A stretch of 64,000 nucleotides of DNA from Pseudovibrio sp000156235 (GTDB lineage Bacteria; Pseudomonadota; Alphaproteobacteria; Rhizobiales; Stappiaceae): contig NZ_DS996812.1 in assembly GCF_000156235.1 (NCBI RefSeq), positions 186,001 to 250,000 of the forward strand, written 5' to 3'. The position numbers and the translations under genes were made by a program. This document shows positions 17,069 through 30,059 of this stretch, piece after piece. The notes below the pieces were generated by a model, which saw nothing but the letters and a program-made list of their open reading frames with translations, had not been told where the DNA came from and searched no databases. Position 1 is the first letter of the stretch. Every line of letters starts with the position of its first letter.

Positions 17069-18502
17069 TTAGCGTGGCAGGTTGGAAGACCCTGTCAGGA
17101 ACTCATCGATGGACTTCGCTGCCTGACGGCCTTCGCGGATGGCCCAGACCACGAGAGACTGACCTTTGCGAACGTCACCAGCTGCGAAGACCTTTTTGAT
17201 GGAGGTCTTGTAGTCTTCAGTGTTCGCCTTCACGTTGGTGCGTGGGTCCAGCTCCAGCTCGTCGCCAGCTTCCTTGATGTAGGTCTCCATGTTTGGACCG
17301 GAGAAGCCGATGGCTGCCAGCACGAGGTCTGCTTTCAGGATGAACTCGGTGCCTTCAATTGGAACACGCTTTTCATCCACGCGAGCACACTTAACGCCGG
17401 TTACAACGCCGTCTTCATCACCAACCACAGCCAGAGTAGCTGCGGAGAACTCACGCTCGGCCCCTTCTGCCTGAGAGGTAGACGTGCGGAACTTGGTTGG
17501 CCAGTACGGCCAGAACTGGTTCTTGTCTTCCTTCAGCGGAGGCATAGGACGGATGTCCATCTGGGTTACAGAGAGCGCGCCCTGACGGAAGGAGGTGCCC
17601 ACACAGTCAGATGCGGTGTCACCGCCGCCAACAACAACAACGTGTTTGCCGCCTGCCCAGTATGGATCTTCCTCGGAAATGTCTTCCCCGCCTACGCGAC
17701 GGTTCTGCTGTACGAGGAATGGCATTGCGTACATGGCCCCTTTGAGGTCCATGCCCGGGATGCCCGGATCACGCGGACGCTCAGCACCAGTGCACAGCAG
17801 TGTTGCATCGTGACGGGTGTAGATTTCCTCAAACTCTACATCCTTGCCGATTTCACAGCCGTAGTGGAAGGTGACGCCTTCTGCTTCCAGCTGCTCGACG
17901 CGGCGGTCGATGTAGTGCTTTTCCATCTTGAAGTCAGGAATACCGTAGCGCAGCAGACCGCCAGCCCGTGGCTCACGCTCGTAGATGTGCACGGTGTGAC
18001 CTGCGCGTGCTAGCTGCTGAGCCGCTGCCAGACCTGCAGGGCCGGAGCCGATGACGGCTACGGTTTTACCGGTCTTGGTTGTTGCTGGCTCAGGTTTGAT
18101 CCAGCCTTCTTTGAAGGCGCGGTCTACAATTGCCTGCTCAACGGTTTTGATCGCAACCGGAATGTCTTCCAGATTGAGCGTACATGCTTCCTCACATGGC
18201 GCAGGACAGATACGTCCTGTGAAATCCGGGAAGTTGTTGGTTGAATGCAGGTTGCGAGATGCTTCTTCCCAGTCGCCGGCAAACACCAGATCATTCCAGT
18301 CCGGAATCTGGTTGTTGACCGGACAGCCGGTTGGACCGTGACAGAAAGGAACACCACAATCCATACAACGCGCGGCCTGACGCTCTACGTCTGTTTGTGA
18401 GAGCGGAACCGTGAATTCACGGAAGTGGCGAATGCGATCTGATGCCGGCTGGTACTTCTGTTCCTGCCGGTCGATCTCCAAAAAGCCAGTTACCTTACCC
18501 AT
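17069..18502 (-). CDS. gltD: Glutamate synthase (NADPH) small subunit
   Basis: The 477-residue beta subunit of GOGAT, which takes electrons from NADPH through FAD and passes them to the alpha subunit. The N-terminal Fe-S region has the two Cys clusters expected for the family: CMDCGVPFCHGPTGC near residue 42 and CPAPCEEAC near residue 98. The FAD-binding GSGPAGLAAA motif lies near 150 and the NADPH-binding VVVGGGDTASDC near 290. AGGGGA lies 6 nt before the ATG. It follows gltB by 11 nt, so the two are one operon. The length is standard. Confidence 0.98.
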   Translation of the reverse strand: MGKVTGFLEIDRQEQKYQPASDRIRHFREFTVPLSQTDVERQAARCMDCGVPFCHGPTGCPVNNQIPDWNDLVFAGDWEEASRNLHSTNNFPDFTGRICPAPCEEACTLNLEDIPVAIKTVEQAIVDRAFKEGWIKPEPATTKTGKTVAVIGSGPAGLAAAQQLARAGHTVHIYEREPRAGGLLRYGIPDFKMEKHYIDRRVEQLEAEGVTFHYGCEIGKDVEFEEIYTRHDATLLCTGAERPRDPGIPGMDLKGAMYAMPFLVQQNRRVGGEDISEEDPYWAGGKHVVVVGGGDTASDCVGTSFRQGALSVTQMDIRPMPPLKEDKNQFWPYWPTKFRTSTSQAEGAEREFSAATLAVVGDEDGVVTGVKCARVDEKRVPIEGTEFILKADLVLAAIGFSGPNMETYIKEAGDELELDPRTNVKANTEDYKTSIKKVFAAGDVRKGQSLVVWAIREGRQAAKSIDEFLTGSSNLPR

Positions 18503-18513
18503 GTCTTCCCCTC

Positions 18514-23220
<4,707 letters not shown>

Positions 23221-23918
23221 CGTGTTTCCTCCTTTTTCTGCCATTTTTGGCCTCACTTTCGCTCATCTCAATGTGACCGGTTAACGTCACTTCCTCGTTC
23301 GGGTCGCGGGGATGTCTTCCTCGCGGCTCGTTCGAAGCCCCGGCACGGCTTGCCCCGGATCTGTCGAATGAAGCACGGCCTCTTTATATGTAGGGCCGCC
23401 CATTCGGAGTTTCCTCCGATCTATCTTACCCCTTTGGCGAGTGCATTGCGATATGTCCGCAGGGCACACATTTGGGGGAGAATGTCGCGGCGTTGGGAAC
23501 GCGCCTACATTCTTCTCTTTAGCGTTGTGTGGATCTCTTAGGCGGATCGCTTGGAAGGTGTCTTCCAAATTGTCATCAACGCATGCGGGATAATAAGGAC
23601 AGTACTCCTGTCCTTTTCCGCGTCGCGAACATGCCAGATTTCAGAGGGTAGAGCAAGAGTGTTTCAGAAAGACTTTATTTCTATTCTTTTAATTTTATTA
23701 GGCCGATTGTCGCATTGGCACCTAAAACTCAAGTTAGATGCAATAATATTTCAACTATTCACGAACCCGTGAGGAGGATGATCTCATTTTATTGGTTTAA
23801 TCGCGCGAAAATAACATGTGTTTGATTTCCCATTGATCGAGTTTTTTGCAAGAACTGTGTTCAGAGGCGAACCAAACCTGTTGAACACATCGCCGAATTT
23901 CAATTGAGGAGTTTTGAA
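23221..23918. other. 698-bp divergent intergenic region between gltB and bufA1
   Basis: No convincing gene is present. It must hold the gltB promoter and leader (minus) and the bufA1 promoter (plus). I see two hairpins: 23478-23513 (AGAATGT...ACATTCT with an inner GCGTT/AACGC) and 23595-23615 (AAGGACAG/CTGTCCTT). No known riboswitch is recognisable. The stretch next to bufA1 (from about 23.68 kb) is strongly AT-rich. Confidence 0.5.
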
Positions 23919-24212
23919 ATGTCCAAAAAAACGTTGTCCGCTGCTGTACTCGCAACCGCTGTTACTGCTGCTGTAGCTGGTGCGAACATTACTGTTGCTG
24001 AAGCTGCTTCCAAAGAAAAATGTTACGGCGTTTCTCTTGCTGGTGAGAACGACTGTAAAGCTGGCGCAGGCACCACTTGTGCGGGTACTTCCACTGTAGA
24101 CTATCAGGGCAATGCTTGGACACTCGTACCAGCTGGCACCTGTGAATCCATCGAAGTTCCAGGTGACCGTAAAGGTTCTCTGACTGAACTTTCCCGCGAC
24201 CTGCCAAAATAA
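23919..24212 (+). CDS. bufA1: Bufferin-1 precursor (DUF2282), copper-binding RiPP
   Basis: A 97-residue secreted peptide precursor. A Sec signal (MSKKTLSAAVLATAVTAA, cleavage near AEA-A around residue 29) leads a core with four Cys at 35, 46, 54 and 75 (EKCYG, NDCKAG, TTCAGT, GTCE). The STVDYQGNAWTLVPAGTC block is the DUF2282 signature. In the recently described bufferins, a DUF692 MNIO enzyme converts core Cys residues to thiooxazoles that bind copper in the periplasm; in this family the signal peptide remains for export. The start ATG has GAGGA 8 nt upstream; the TTG at 23904 is rejected. It is first in a bufA-B-C-D order, so the function is well supported by context. A hairpin terminator follows directly. 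Confidence 0.93.
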   Translation: MSKKTLSAAVLATAVTAAVAGANITVAEAASKEKCYGVSLAGENDCKAGAGTTCAGTSTVDYQGNAWTLVPAGTCESIEVPGDRKGSLTELSRDLPK

Positions 24213-24240
24213 TCGCTTTAAATTACAATATACTGCATGG

Positions 24241-24275
24241 CACCGGGGCGGGTTCTACCCCTCCGGTGTTTCTTT
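24241..24275 (+). terminator. Intra-operon hairpin terminator/attenuator between bufA1 and bufB1
   Basis: The CACCGG-rich 12-bp stem (24241-24252 with 24257-24268) is followed by TTTCTTT. It lies 28 nt after the bufA1 stop and 36 nt before the bufB1 ATG. It probably gives partial termination, so that far more precursor than enzyme is made. Confidence 0.75.
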
Positions 24276-24310
24276 AAGAAGAAGTCATAATATAGAGAAC
24301 GAGGTGCGAT

Positions 24311-25213
24311 ATGAGTGCGCAAAGGGTCAATGCAAAACTGCCTGCACGAGGTGGCGTCGGCTTAAAGGCTGATCACTACCGCACCATTCTCAATGAAAAA
24401 CCTGATATGGGCTTCTTCGAAATCCACGCGGAAAACTACATGGGTGCTGGTGGTCCTCCACATGGTTACCTTGAAGCGATCCGCCGGGATTATCCTCTTT
24501 CCGTTCATGGTGTTGGCCTTTCCATTGGTGGTGCTGACCCTTTGAACAAAGATCACCTTGCTCGTGTGAAAGACGTTGTTGACCGTTATGATCCAGGTCT
24601 CTTCAGTGAGCATCTGGCATGGTCAACGCATGACACTGAGTACTTCAATGACCTTCTGCCGCTGCCATACACAGAAGTGACTTTGCAGCAGGTGGTTGAT
24701 CATATCGATGAGGTGCAGACTTTTCTTGGTCGTCAGATGCTGCTTGAAAATCCAAGTGCGTATGTGATCTTCAAAGAAAGCACCTACGAAGAAACTGATT
24801 TTCTTCGTGAAATTGTGAAGCGGACCGGCTGCGGATTGCTGCTGGACGTGAACAATGTGTTTGTTTCTGCGACCAACTCCGGTGGTTCACCTGAGGACTA
24901 TGTAGACCGGTTCCCGGTTGAACATGTTCAGGAAATCCATCTGGGTGGGCATGCGCCAGAAACAGACGAGCTGGGTTATCCTCTTCTTATCGATGCACAC
25001 GACCGCAAGGTCGCTGATCCGGTCTGGGCTCTGTATGCCCGCACAATTGATCGGACTGGTCCTCAGTCAACATTGATCGAGTGGGACGCAAACATTCCGA
25101 CCTGGGAAATTCTGGCTTACGAAGCCGAGCAGGCTGATGTGGTGATCCAATCCCACATTGAAGCACACGCAAAAGCTTCTGAAGAGCGGAGTGACCATGT
25201 CTCAGGCGCCTGA
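24311..25213 (+). CDS. bufB1: Multinuclear non-heme iron oxygenase (DUF692, bufferin-modifying)
   Basis: A 300-residue TIM-barrel enzyme of the DUF692/MNIO family, which uses two or three iron ions and O2 to rearrange Cys in RiPP precursors. The metal-ligand segments typical of the family are present: EIHAENYMG (residue about 37), SVHGVGLSIGG, FSEHLAW, LLENPSAY, LLLDVNNVF, EIHLGGHAPE, DAHDRKV and LIEWDANIP. The length is typical. GAGGTG lies 6 nt before the ATG. It overlaps the next gene by 17 nt, a sign of translational coupling to the recognition partner BufC. Confidence 0.95.
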   Translation: MSAQRVNAKLPARGGVGLKADHYRTILNEKPDMGFFEIHAENYMGAGGPPHGYLEAIRRDYPLSVHGVGLSIGGADPLNKDHLARVKDVVDRYDPGLFSEHLAWSTHDTEYFNDLLPLPYTEVTLQQVVDHIDEVQTFLGRQMLLENPSAYVIFKESTYEETDFLREIVKRTGCGLLLDVNNVFVSATNSGGSPEDYVDRFPVEHVQEIHLGGHAPETDELGYPLLIDAHDRKVADPVWALYARTIDRTGPQSTLIEWDANIPTWEILAYEAEQADVVIQSHIEAHAKASEERSDHVSGA

Positions 25214-26033
25214 TAACACGAAGGAAAAGATTGCCTTGAAAGGATTTGGCGTTCCTTTGCAAGACTTGCAGACGAATATGCAAGGCTTTGACATGTTTTC
25301 CGACGGGTTGATGAATCCAGCTGTTCCAATTCCCGACGGGGTTGTTGGGCGTGATGGTAATCCATCTGAGAAGCGTTATGGCGTTTATCGCAATAATGTG
25401 ATGGCGAGCCTGATCGATGCAATGGCTGCCAACTTTCCTGCAGTGCATGAACTGGTTGGACGTGATTACTTTCGGGCACTCGCTGCAGAGTTTATTCGCA
25501 AAAGCCCGCCTGAGCAGCCTGTGCTCAGCGAGTTTGGTGGCAAGTTCTCCGAGTTCATTGGCGCGTTTCCTCCGTTGGCGGACTATCCGTATCTGAAGGA
25601 TGTGGCGGAGATGGAATGGGCTTGGCTGCGTGTTTACCACGGTGCAGATGCGAGCCCTCTGGCGCCGGATGCATTGACCAAGATTGATCCAGCGAAACTA
25701 GGGGATGCGGTGTTTACGCCGATCCCTGCACACAAACTGATTTACTCCCGTTTTCCGCTGAGCGAGATCTGGAAGCAGAACCGTTCAGAGAACGTGGAGG
25801 GTGTTACTCCAGAAGCTGATCAAGCGATTTTGATTTGCCGTCCAGACATGGACGTGACACTGACCGGATTGGCTCAGGACGTAGCGGCATTCGCTGATTT
25901 GCTGTTCTTTGGCAAGACATTGGGAGAGGCCGCTGACGTGGTTTCGTCCTCTTTTAAACTCTTTGATCTGTCGCAGGCATTGGGCTGCCTGTTGAGCGCG
26001 CGCGTGTTCGCGAGCGTCCATATCAAAGCTTAG
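25197..26033 (+). CDS. bufC1: DUF2063 protein, partner of the bufferin-modifying enzyme
   Basis: A 278-residue protein. The N-terminal DUF2063 domain (annotated putative DNA-binding, about residues 20-125) contains RYGVYRNNVMASLIDAM and FPAVHELVG. In MNIO systems this family acts as the precursor-recognition subunit rather than a DNA-binding protein. The C-terminal half (about 140-275) is the less conserved domain typical of BufC. The start is taken at ATG 25197 (GGAG 7 nt upstream), giving a 17-nt overlap with bufB1; the longer frame from 25158 is unlikely. It is followed by the DoxX gene. Confidence 0.92.
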   Translation: MSQAPDNTKEKIALKGFGVPLQDLQTNMQGFDMFSDGLMNPAVPIPDGVVGRDGNPSEKRYGVYRNNVMASLIDAMAANFPAVHELVGRDYFRALAAEFIRKSPPEQPVLSEFGGKFSEFIGAFPPLADYPYLKDVAEMEWAWLRVYHGADASPLAPDALTKIDPAKLGDAVFTPIPAHKLIYSRFPLSEIWKQNRSENVEGVTPEADQAILICRPDMDVTLTGLAQDVAAFADLLFFGKTLGEAADVVSSSFKLFDLSQALGCLLSARVFASVHIKA

Positions 26034-26098
26034 TAATGATTACGCGGGGCCGGGCGGTATGGCCCCCGAGTGGTGGGAAGCACCTGAGGAGGAATCCG

Positions 26099-26695
26099 AT
26101 GAGAATGCTTGTAAATTTATATCAGGGCGTATTTGGCTGGCTGGAACGCGTTACTGAAGGTTGGTTCCTTGGTTTGTCTGCGCGGTTTCTGTTCGCTGGC
26201 GTCCTGTTCATGTACTTCTGGAACTCTGCACTGACCAAGTTGGGTGATGGTTTCTTCGGATTCCTGTCGCCATCAACGGGTGCTTATGCGCAGATTCTGC
26301 CGCATATCACTGAAGCGGCTGGTTATGACATCTCCCAGATCGCGTTCTTTCCGTATGGCTTGATCGTTCTGTTGGGAACATGGGGTGAAATCATCATCCC
26401 TGTGCTGATCGTCGTGGGTTTGTTCACCCGCGCTGCGAGCATCGGCTTCATTGGTTTTGTGGTTGTTATGTCCATCGTGGATGTGGTTGGTCACGGTGTA
26501 GATCTGCCGACTATTGGTGCGCTGTTCGATCGTCATCCATCTGCACTGATCTTCGACCAACGTGCTCTTTGGATCTTCCTGGCAACCGTGCTGGTGATCC
26601 GTGGTCCGGGCGTCTTCTCTCTGGATTGGGTGCTGGGCAAGTGGTTCGGCATTCACCATGAGACTGGTTTGTCTGATACCAAGAGCCACGCATAA
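26099..26695 (+). CDS. bufD1: DoxX family membrane protein of the bufferin operon
   Basis: A 198-residue DoxX protein with four hydrophobic segments (about 25-45, 75-100, 105-130 and 150-175). The N-terminal helix carries ARFLFAGVLFMYFWNSALTKL. DoxX genes are regular members of buf operons; their molecular role (redox or quinone-linked electron supply, or membrane copper handling) is not settled. The start at ATG 26099 is set by a perfect AGGAGG 6 nt upstream. It is last in the operon; a strong terminator follows 48 nt after the stop. Confidence 0.92.
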   Translation: MRMLVNLYQGVFGWLERVTEGWFLGLSARFLFAGVLFMYFWNSALTKLGDGFFGFLSPSTGAYAQILPHITEAAGYDISQIAFFPYGLIVLLGTWGEIIIPVLIVVGLFTRAASIGFIGFVVVMSIVDVVGHGVDLPTIGALFDRHPSALIFDQRALWIFLATVLVIRGPGVFSLDWVLGKWFGIHHETGLSDTKSHA

Positions 26696-26743
26696 AGTTC
26701 TGATTTACAGCCTTCCTCTCTTGTAGGCTTAAGTACAGATTAT

Positions 26744-26778
26744 GGGCGCATCACTGTTGAGTTGATGCGCCCTTTTTT
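26744..26778 (+). terminator. Intrinsic terminator of the bufferin operon
   Basis: GGGCGCATCA / TGATGCGCCC (10 bp, 9-nt loop) runs directly into T6. Confidence 0.93.
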
Positions 26779-26827
26779 GTTTGCGTATAAGACTAGAGCC
26801 CACGCGACAAACATGAGGGAGGTGGCG

Positions 26828-27685
26828 TTGCAGATAATGTCTCTTAACGGTTGGGGCGGAACGCTTTACTCCGACCTGTTGCCTTATCTCTCGCAAGCCC
26901 TGCCTGATGTACTGTGTTTGCAGGAAGTAGTGCATACGCCCGAAAGTGACAAGGACTGGCTGGCTTATCGCGACGGTGATCATGTTTTGCCTCAACGCGC
27001 CAACTTCTTTCGAGATGTCTGCGAAGCTCTTCCTGAACATGTTGCTGTCTTTTGTCCTGCTGCTCAGGGTGTTCTGTGGGATGATGAAAAGTCAGTCCCT
27101 TCTCAATGGGGGCTGGCAACTTTTGTGCATCGTTCGTTTCCCATCATTGGGCAGGTCCAAGGGTTTGTGCATAAGGGCTATTCAGCGGATGGGTACGGGG
27201 AGCATCCACGATCCCGAAGTGCGCATGGGGTTCGCGTGTATGACTATGCCAGTGATCGCGTGGTGAGCATCACTCAGATGCATGGGCTGCGTGACTTAAA
27301 TGGTAAGATGGATACGCCAGATCGTCTTGCGCAAGCTAAGAGGCTTCTCAAGATTTCGCAGGCTGTATCTGAACCAGAAGACCTGCGAGTGATTTGTGGT
27401 GACTTTAATGTGGAGCCTGACAGCGAAACAATCAGGTTGCTTGAAGCAGATGGTTTGGTTGAGTTGGTCAAGCACTATGGTTTCGAGACGACCCGGAACT
27501 CCTACTACAAGAAGCCGGGAAAGTTTGCTGATTACATGCTGATTGATCAGATCGAGCAGATTTCAACCTTTCAGGTGCTGCAAAAGCCTGAAGTCTCTGA
27601 CCATTGTCCTCTTGTTTTGACACTGAACTCCGATGTGACTGAGGCAAAACAGCAACGCGCTCATTCTGATATTGAAGCGACTTAA
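26828..27685 (+). CDS. Endonuclease/exonuclease/phosphatase (EEP) family protein
   Basis: About 285 residues of the EEP fold (DNase I / ExoIII / inositol phosphatase superfamily). The order of active-site motifs is complete: MSLNGWGG at the N-terminus, CLQEVV (metal-binding Glu, about residue 29), MHGLRDLNGK (His), VICGDFNVEP and the final VSDHCPL. It lacks a signal peptide, so it acts in the cytoplasm; the substrate (nucleic acid, phosphoester or lipid) cannot be told. The start is uncertain. TTG 26828 has GGGAGG 5 nt before it and gives the usual beginning. ATG 26813 is possible, and the far upstream ATG lies inside the bufferin terminator. Confidence 0.85.
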   Translation: MQIMSLNGWGGTLYSDLLPYLSQALPDVLCLQEVVHTPESDKDWLAYRDGDHVLPQRANFFRDVCEALPEHVAVFCPAAQGVLWDDEKSVPSQWGLATFVHRSFPIIGQVQGFVHKGYSADGYGEHPRSRSAHGVRVYDYASDRVVSITQMHGLRDLNGKMDTPDRLAQAKRLLKISQAVSEPEDLRVICGDFNVEPDSETIRLLEADGLVELVKHYGFETTRNSYYKKPGKFADYMLIDQIEQISTFQVLQKPEVSDHCPLVLTLNSDVTEAKQQRAHSDIEAT

Positions 27686-27763
27686 GCTGCTTCTGGTGGA
27701 GAGCTTTGCCGTTTAGGTCAATAAATGGCTTGAGTTCCCTTGGTTTGTTGTTATTCAAATCCT

Positions 27764-28801
27764 ATGATTTTTGCGAGTGACAACTGGGCAGGTGCGACGA
27801 GTGCAGTAATGACGGCACTCTCGAACCATACAAGCGGCTTTGCCACCGCTTATGGGGTTGATCCATTGAGCCGCTCTATTGAGCAGCAGTTCAATGATCT
27901 CTTTGAAAAAGAAGTGGCTGTGTTTCTGGTTTCAACCGGTACAGCAGCCAACTCTCTGGCGCTTGCGACTTATGCGAAGCCGGGTGGAGCAGTGTTCTGC
28001 CATGAGGATGCGCACATCAACGTGGATGAGTGTCATGCGCCGGAGTTCTTTACCGCTGGCAACAAGCTGATTGGTATTAGCGGTGAGCACGGCAAACTGA
28101 CGCCAGATGCATTGCGGATTGCTATGGACAAAGTGCCGGACAACAATCCGATGCACGGACGTCCGGCAGCGGTTTCCATCTCACAAGTGACAGAGTTTGG
28201 AACTCTCTATCAGCTGGATGAGATTCAGGCGTTGGCTGACGTTGCTCATTCCCGCAATGTGCCTTTGCATATGGATGGTGCGCGGTTTGCGAATGCGTTA
28301 GTCTCTCTGGATGTTTCTCCAGCGGAGATGACATGGAAAGCCGGCGTGGATGTGCTGTCCTTTGGTGGAACCAAGAACGGCTGCTGGTGTGCGGAAGCTG
28401 TGGTCTTCTTCAATCCAGAAGATGCTGAAGGCTTTGAATATCTGCGTAAACGTGCTGCTCAGGTCTTCTCCAAGGCACGCTTCATCTCAGCGCAGTTTGA
28501 AGGTTACCTGAAAGACGATAGCTGGCTGGCGACGGCTCGTCATGCTAATGCGATGTGTACTCGGCTTGCTGATGGTATGCGTGACATTGAAGGTGTGCGT
28601 CTGCCAATCAAGCCTGAGGCAAATGAGCTGTTCCCAGTGTTCACCAAAGAACAAGCGGCCCGTTTGGAAGCTGCTGGCGCGAAGTTCTACGACATCCCGG
28701 CGGATTTCACTTCCGAAGACGAAGTGTTCCTCCGCCTGGTCACCTGCTTCGCCACAACGCCAGAAATGGTTGATGAGTTCCTGGCCCATCTGCGCGGCTA
28801 A
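27764..28801 (+). CDS. ltaE: Low-specificity L-threonine aldolase
   Basis: A 345-residue fold-type I PLP enzyme that cleaves threonine or allo-threonine to glycine and acetaldehyde. MIFASDNWAGAT is the typical start for this family. The DGARFAN motif (near 185) and the PLP-lysine motif LSFGGTKNG (Lys near 208) are present. The ATG at 27764 has no clear Shine-Dalgarno, and the longer frame from 27740 adds non-conserved residues. The 78-bp gap after the EEP gene has no terminator, so read-through is possible. Confidence 0.94.
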   Translation: MIFASDNWAGATSAVMTALSNHTSGFATAYGVDPLSRSIEQQFNDLFEKEVAVFLVSTGTAANSLALATYAKPGGAVFCHEDAHINVDECHAPEFFTAGNKLIGISGEHGKLTPDALRIAMDKVPDNNPMHGRPAAVSISQVTEFGTLYQLDEIQALADVAHSRNVPLHMDGARFANALVSLDVSPAEMTWKAGVDVLSFGGTKNGCWCAEAVVFFNPEDAEGFEYLRKRAAQVFSKARFISAQFEGYLKDDSWLATARHANAMCTRLADGMRDIEGVRLPIKPEANELFPVFTKEQAARLEAAGAKFYDIPADFTSEDEVFLRLVTCFATTPEMVDEFLAHLRG

Positions 28802-29132
28802 CAGTGGCAATATGCTTGCATTGCGGTTGCATCTTATGGTTGCGGTGTGGGTGGTTGAGACGTAGAATGCTGGCCTGCGGAGGGATATAAATCCGCAGAC
28901 CAGCGGGGCACCTGCAAGGGTATAGCAAGGGTGTTAGAGGCTAACCCTCGCGGTGTCGGTCCAGTGGGTTCAAGGCACTGCCTTAAGCTTTGCACTCTAC
29001 ATATGTTTTTTTGCGTGTAACTTACCACTCAGCTTTTCTTAAGTGGCTGAGTGGGCATAGGAAACGCGGTTATTCCTGAAAATGATGCTGAGTTTGCGTG
29101 TGAAAGCGCAGAAGTATGCAGTGGTGAGCGCA
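28802..29132. other. Gene-free stretch with a strong isolated hairpin
   Basis: No gene is seen between ltaE and the hsp20 terminator. It contains the 12-bp hairpin at 28870-28903 (CTGGCCTGCGGA / TCCGCAGACCAG, 10-nt AT-rich loop, one G-T pair). The hairpin has no T-run on either side, so its role is unclear; it may end ltaE mRNA. Confidence 0.5.
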
Positions 29133-29166
29133 TAAAAGAACGCCCCGCTGGGGCAAGCGGGGCGTT
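29133..29166 (-). terminator. Intrinsic terminator of hsp20 (distal)
   Basis: AACGCCCCGCT / AGCGGGGCGTT (11 bp, 6-nt loop) reads into CTTTT on the minus strand. It is 265 nt beyond the hsp20 stop, so the transcript would have a long 3' UTR unless another end exists. Confidence 0.75.
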
Positions 29167-29430
29167 AATTGTGTCTGGCCCTTTTTGGGGGGGGAGAGGC
29201 AGCCAGACAGATCCGCATGGGAAATGTGCGGAGGAGGAACCTGTTGATTTGAATGAGATTGGCTGACTGGAGGCGGGCCAGCCAATCTAAGAGAGACTGC
29301 GTACTTCTAAACTCGGTTTCTGCTTCAGAAACACGCCTTGGGTTATTCAGAATGTTACCAGGGTGGCCACTCGCGAGGGTGGGAGTTTGGGAGGAAGGTT
29401 CCTCGCGAGGGCTTTGCGGTTTGGGCTGCT

Positions 29431-29895
29431 TTAGTGAGCTACTGTTTCGCCTTCAATCTGTTTGTGTTCTTTCTTGTCACCAGATGTGATGTTGATTTTG
29501 CGCGGTTTCATTGCCTCAGGGATTTCTCTGATGAGGTCAATGTGGAGCAATCCGTGCTCCAGACTTGCGCCAATCACTTTCACATACTCAGCGATCTGGA
29601 AGCGGCGTTCAAAAGCGCGGGAGGCGATTCCGCGGTAGAGAACTTCTTTTTCATCGCTTTCAGGCTTTTTCTCGCCGGAAACAGTCAAGACATGTTCTTT
29701 AGCTTCAATGGTCAGTTCATCTTCCTTAAAACCGGCGACTGCCATGGAGATGCGGTAGGCGCTCTCTCCTGTGCGCTCAATGTTGTAAGGAGGATATGCT
29801 GATCCCTGCTGCTCCGTTCCTGAATCCAACATGGAGAAAAGACGGTCGAAACCAACTGTGGAACGGTAGAGGGGAGTAAGATCGAAATGACGCAT
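29431..29895 (-). CDS. Small heat-shock protein (Hsp20/IbpA family)
   Basis: A 154-residue ATP-independent holdase chaperone that traps unfolding proteins. The N-terminal MRHFDLTPLYRSTVGFDRLF is the class A (IbpA-like) start of alphaproteobacteria. The alpha-crystallin domain spans about 38-130, with SGEKKPE and the ASLEHGLLHIDL strand. An IxI-type tail (RKINI) follows. RBS GAGGAC lies 7 nt before the ATG and is predicted to be masked in a ROSE thermometer; a sigma-32 promoter lies about 165 nt upstream. Control is therefore both transcriptional and translational by heat. Confidence 0.95.
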   Translation of the reverse strand: MRHFDLTPLYRSTVGFDRLFSMLDSGTEQQGSAYPPYNIERTGESAYRISMAVAGFKEDELTIEAKEHVLTVSGEKKPESDEKEVLYRGIASRAFERRFQIAEYVKVIGASLEHGLLHIDLIREIPEAMKPRKINITSGDKKEHKQIEGETVAH

Positions 29896-29985
29896 TTTTA
29901 GTGTCCTCTTTTATGTGGCCAATCGGCCATCTGAGCAACGTTCACCATTCGCCGCAAAGCGCGCGGACGATGAAATTTTCCTTTT
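29896..29985 (-). promoter_or_regulatory. ROSE-type RNA thermometer in the hsp20 5' UTR
   Basis: On the minus strand, GUUGCUC (29933-29939) can pair with the ribosome site GAGGAC (29903-29908) with the single bulged G that defines ROSE elements (U-U-G-C-U against the AGGA core). A 5-bp TGGCC/GGCCA hairpin fills the loop (29916-29929). An upstream hairpin CCGC/GCGG lies at 29952-29966. Warming should melt the weak helix and free the ribosome site. Confidence 0.82.
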
Positions 29986-30059
29986 GCTTACAGTGCCTTC
30001 CCATCATTGGCGAAGGTTCTAAGCGGTGTCAGACCCACTCTGTGGCGCCTGTGATTTTG

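Noticed and set aside
17045..18013. 322-codon plus-strand frame
   Set aside because: Antisense to gltD.
23221..23256. Upstream start of gltB at 23256
   Set aside because: It would place the perfect AGGAGG inside the coding sequence and has no site of its own.
23866..23897. ECF sigma promoter (GAACC...CGAA) before bufA1
   Set aside because: Spacing of 20 nt is too long and the start would leave no room for the ribosome site.
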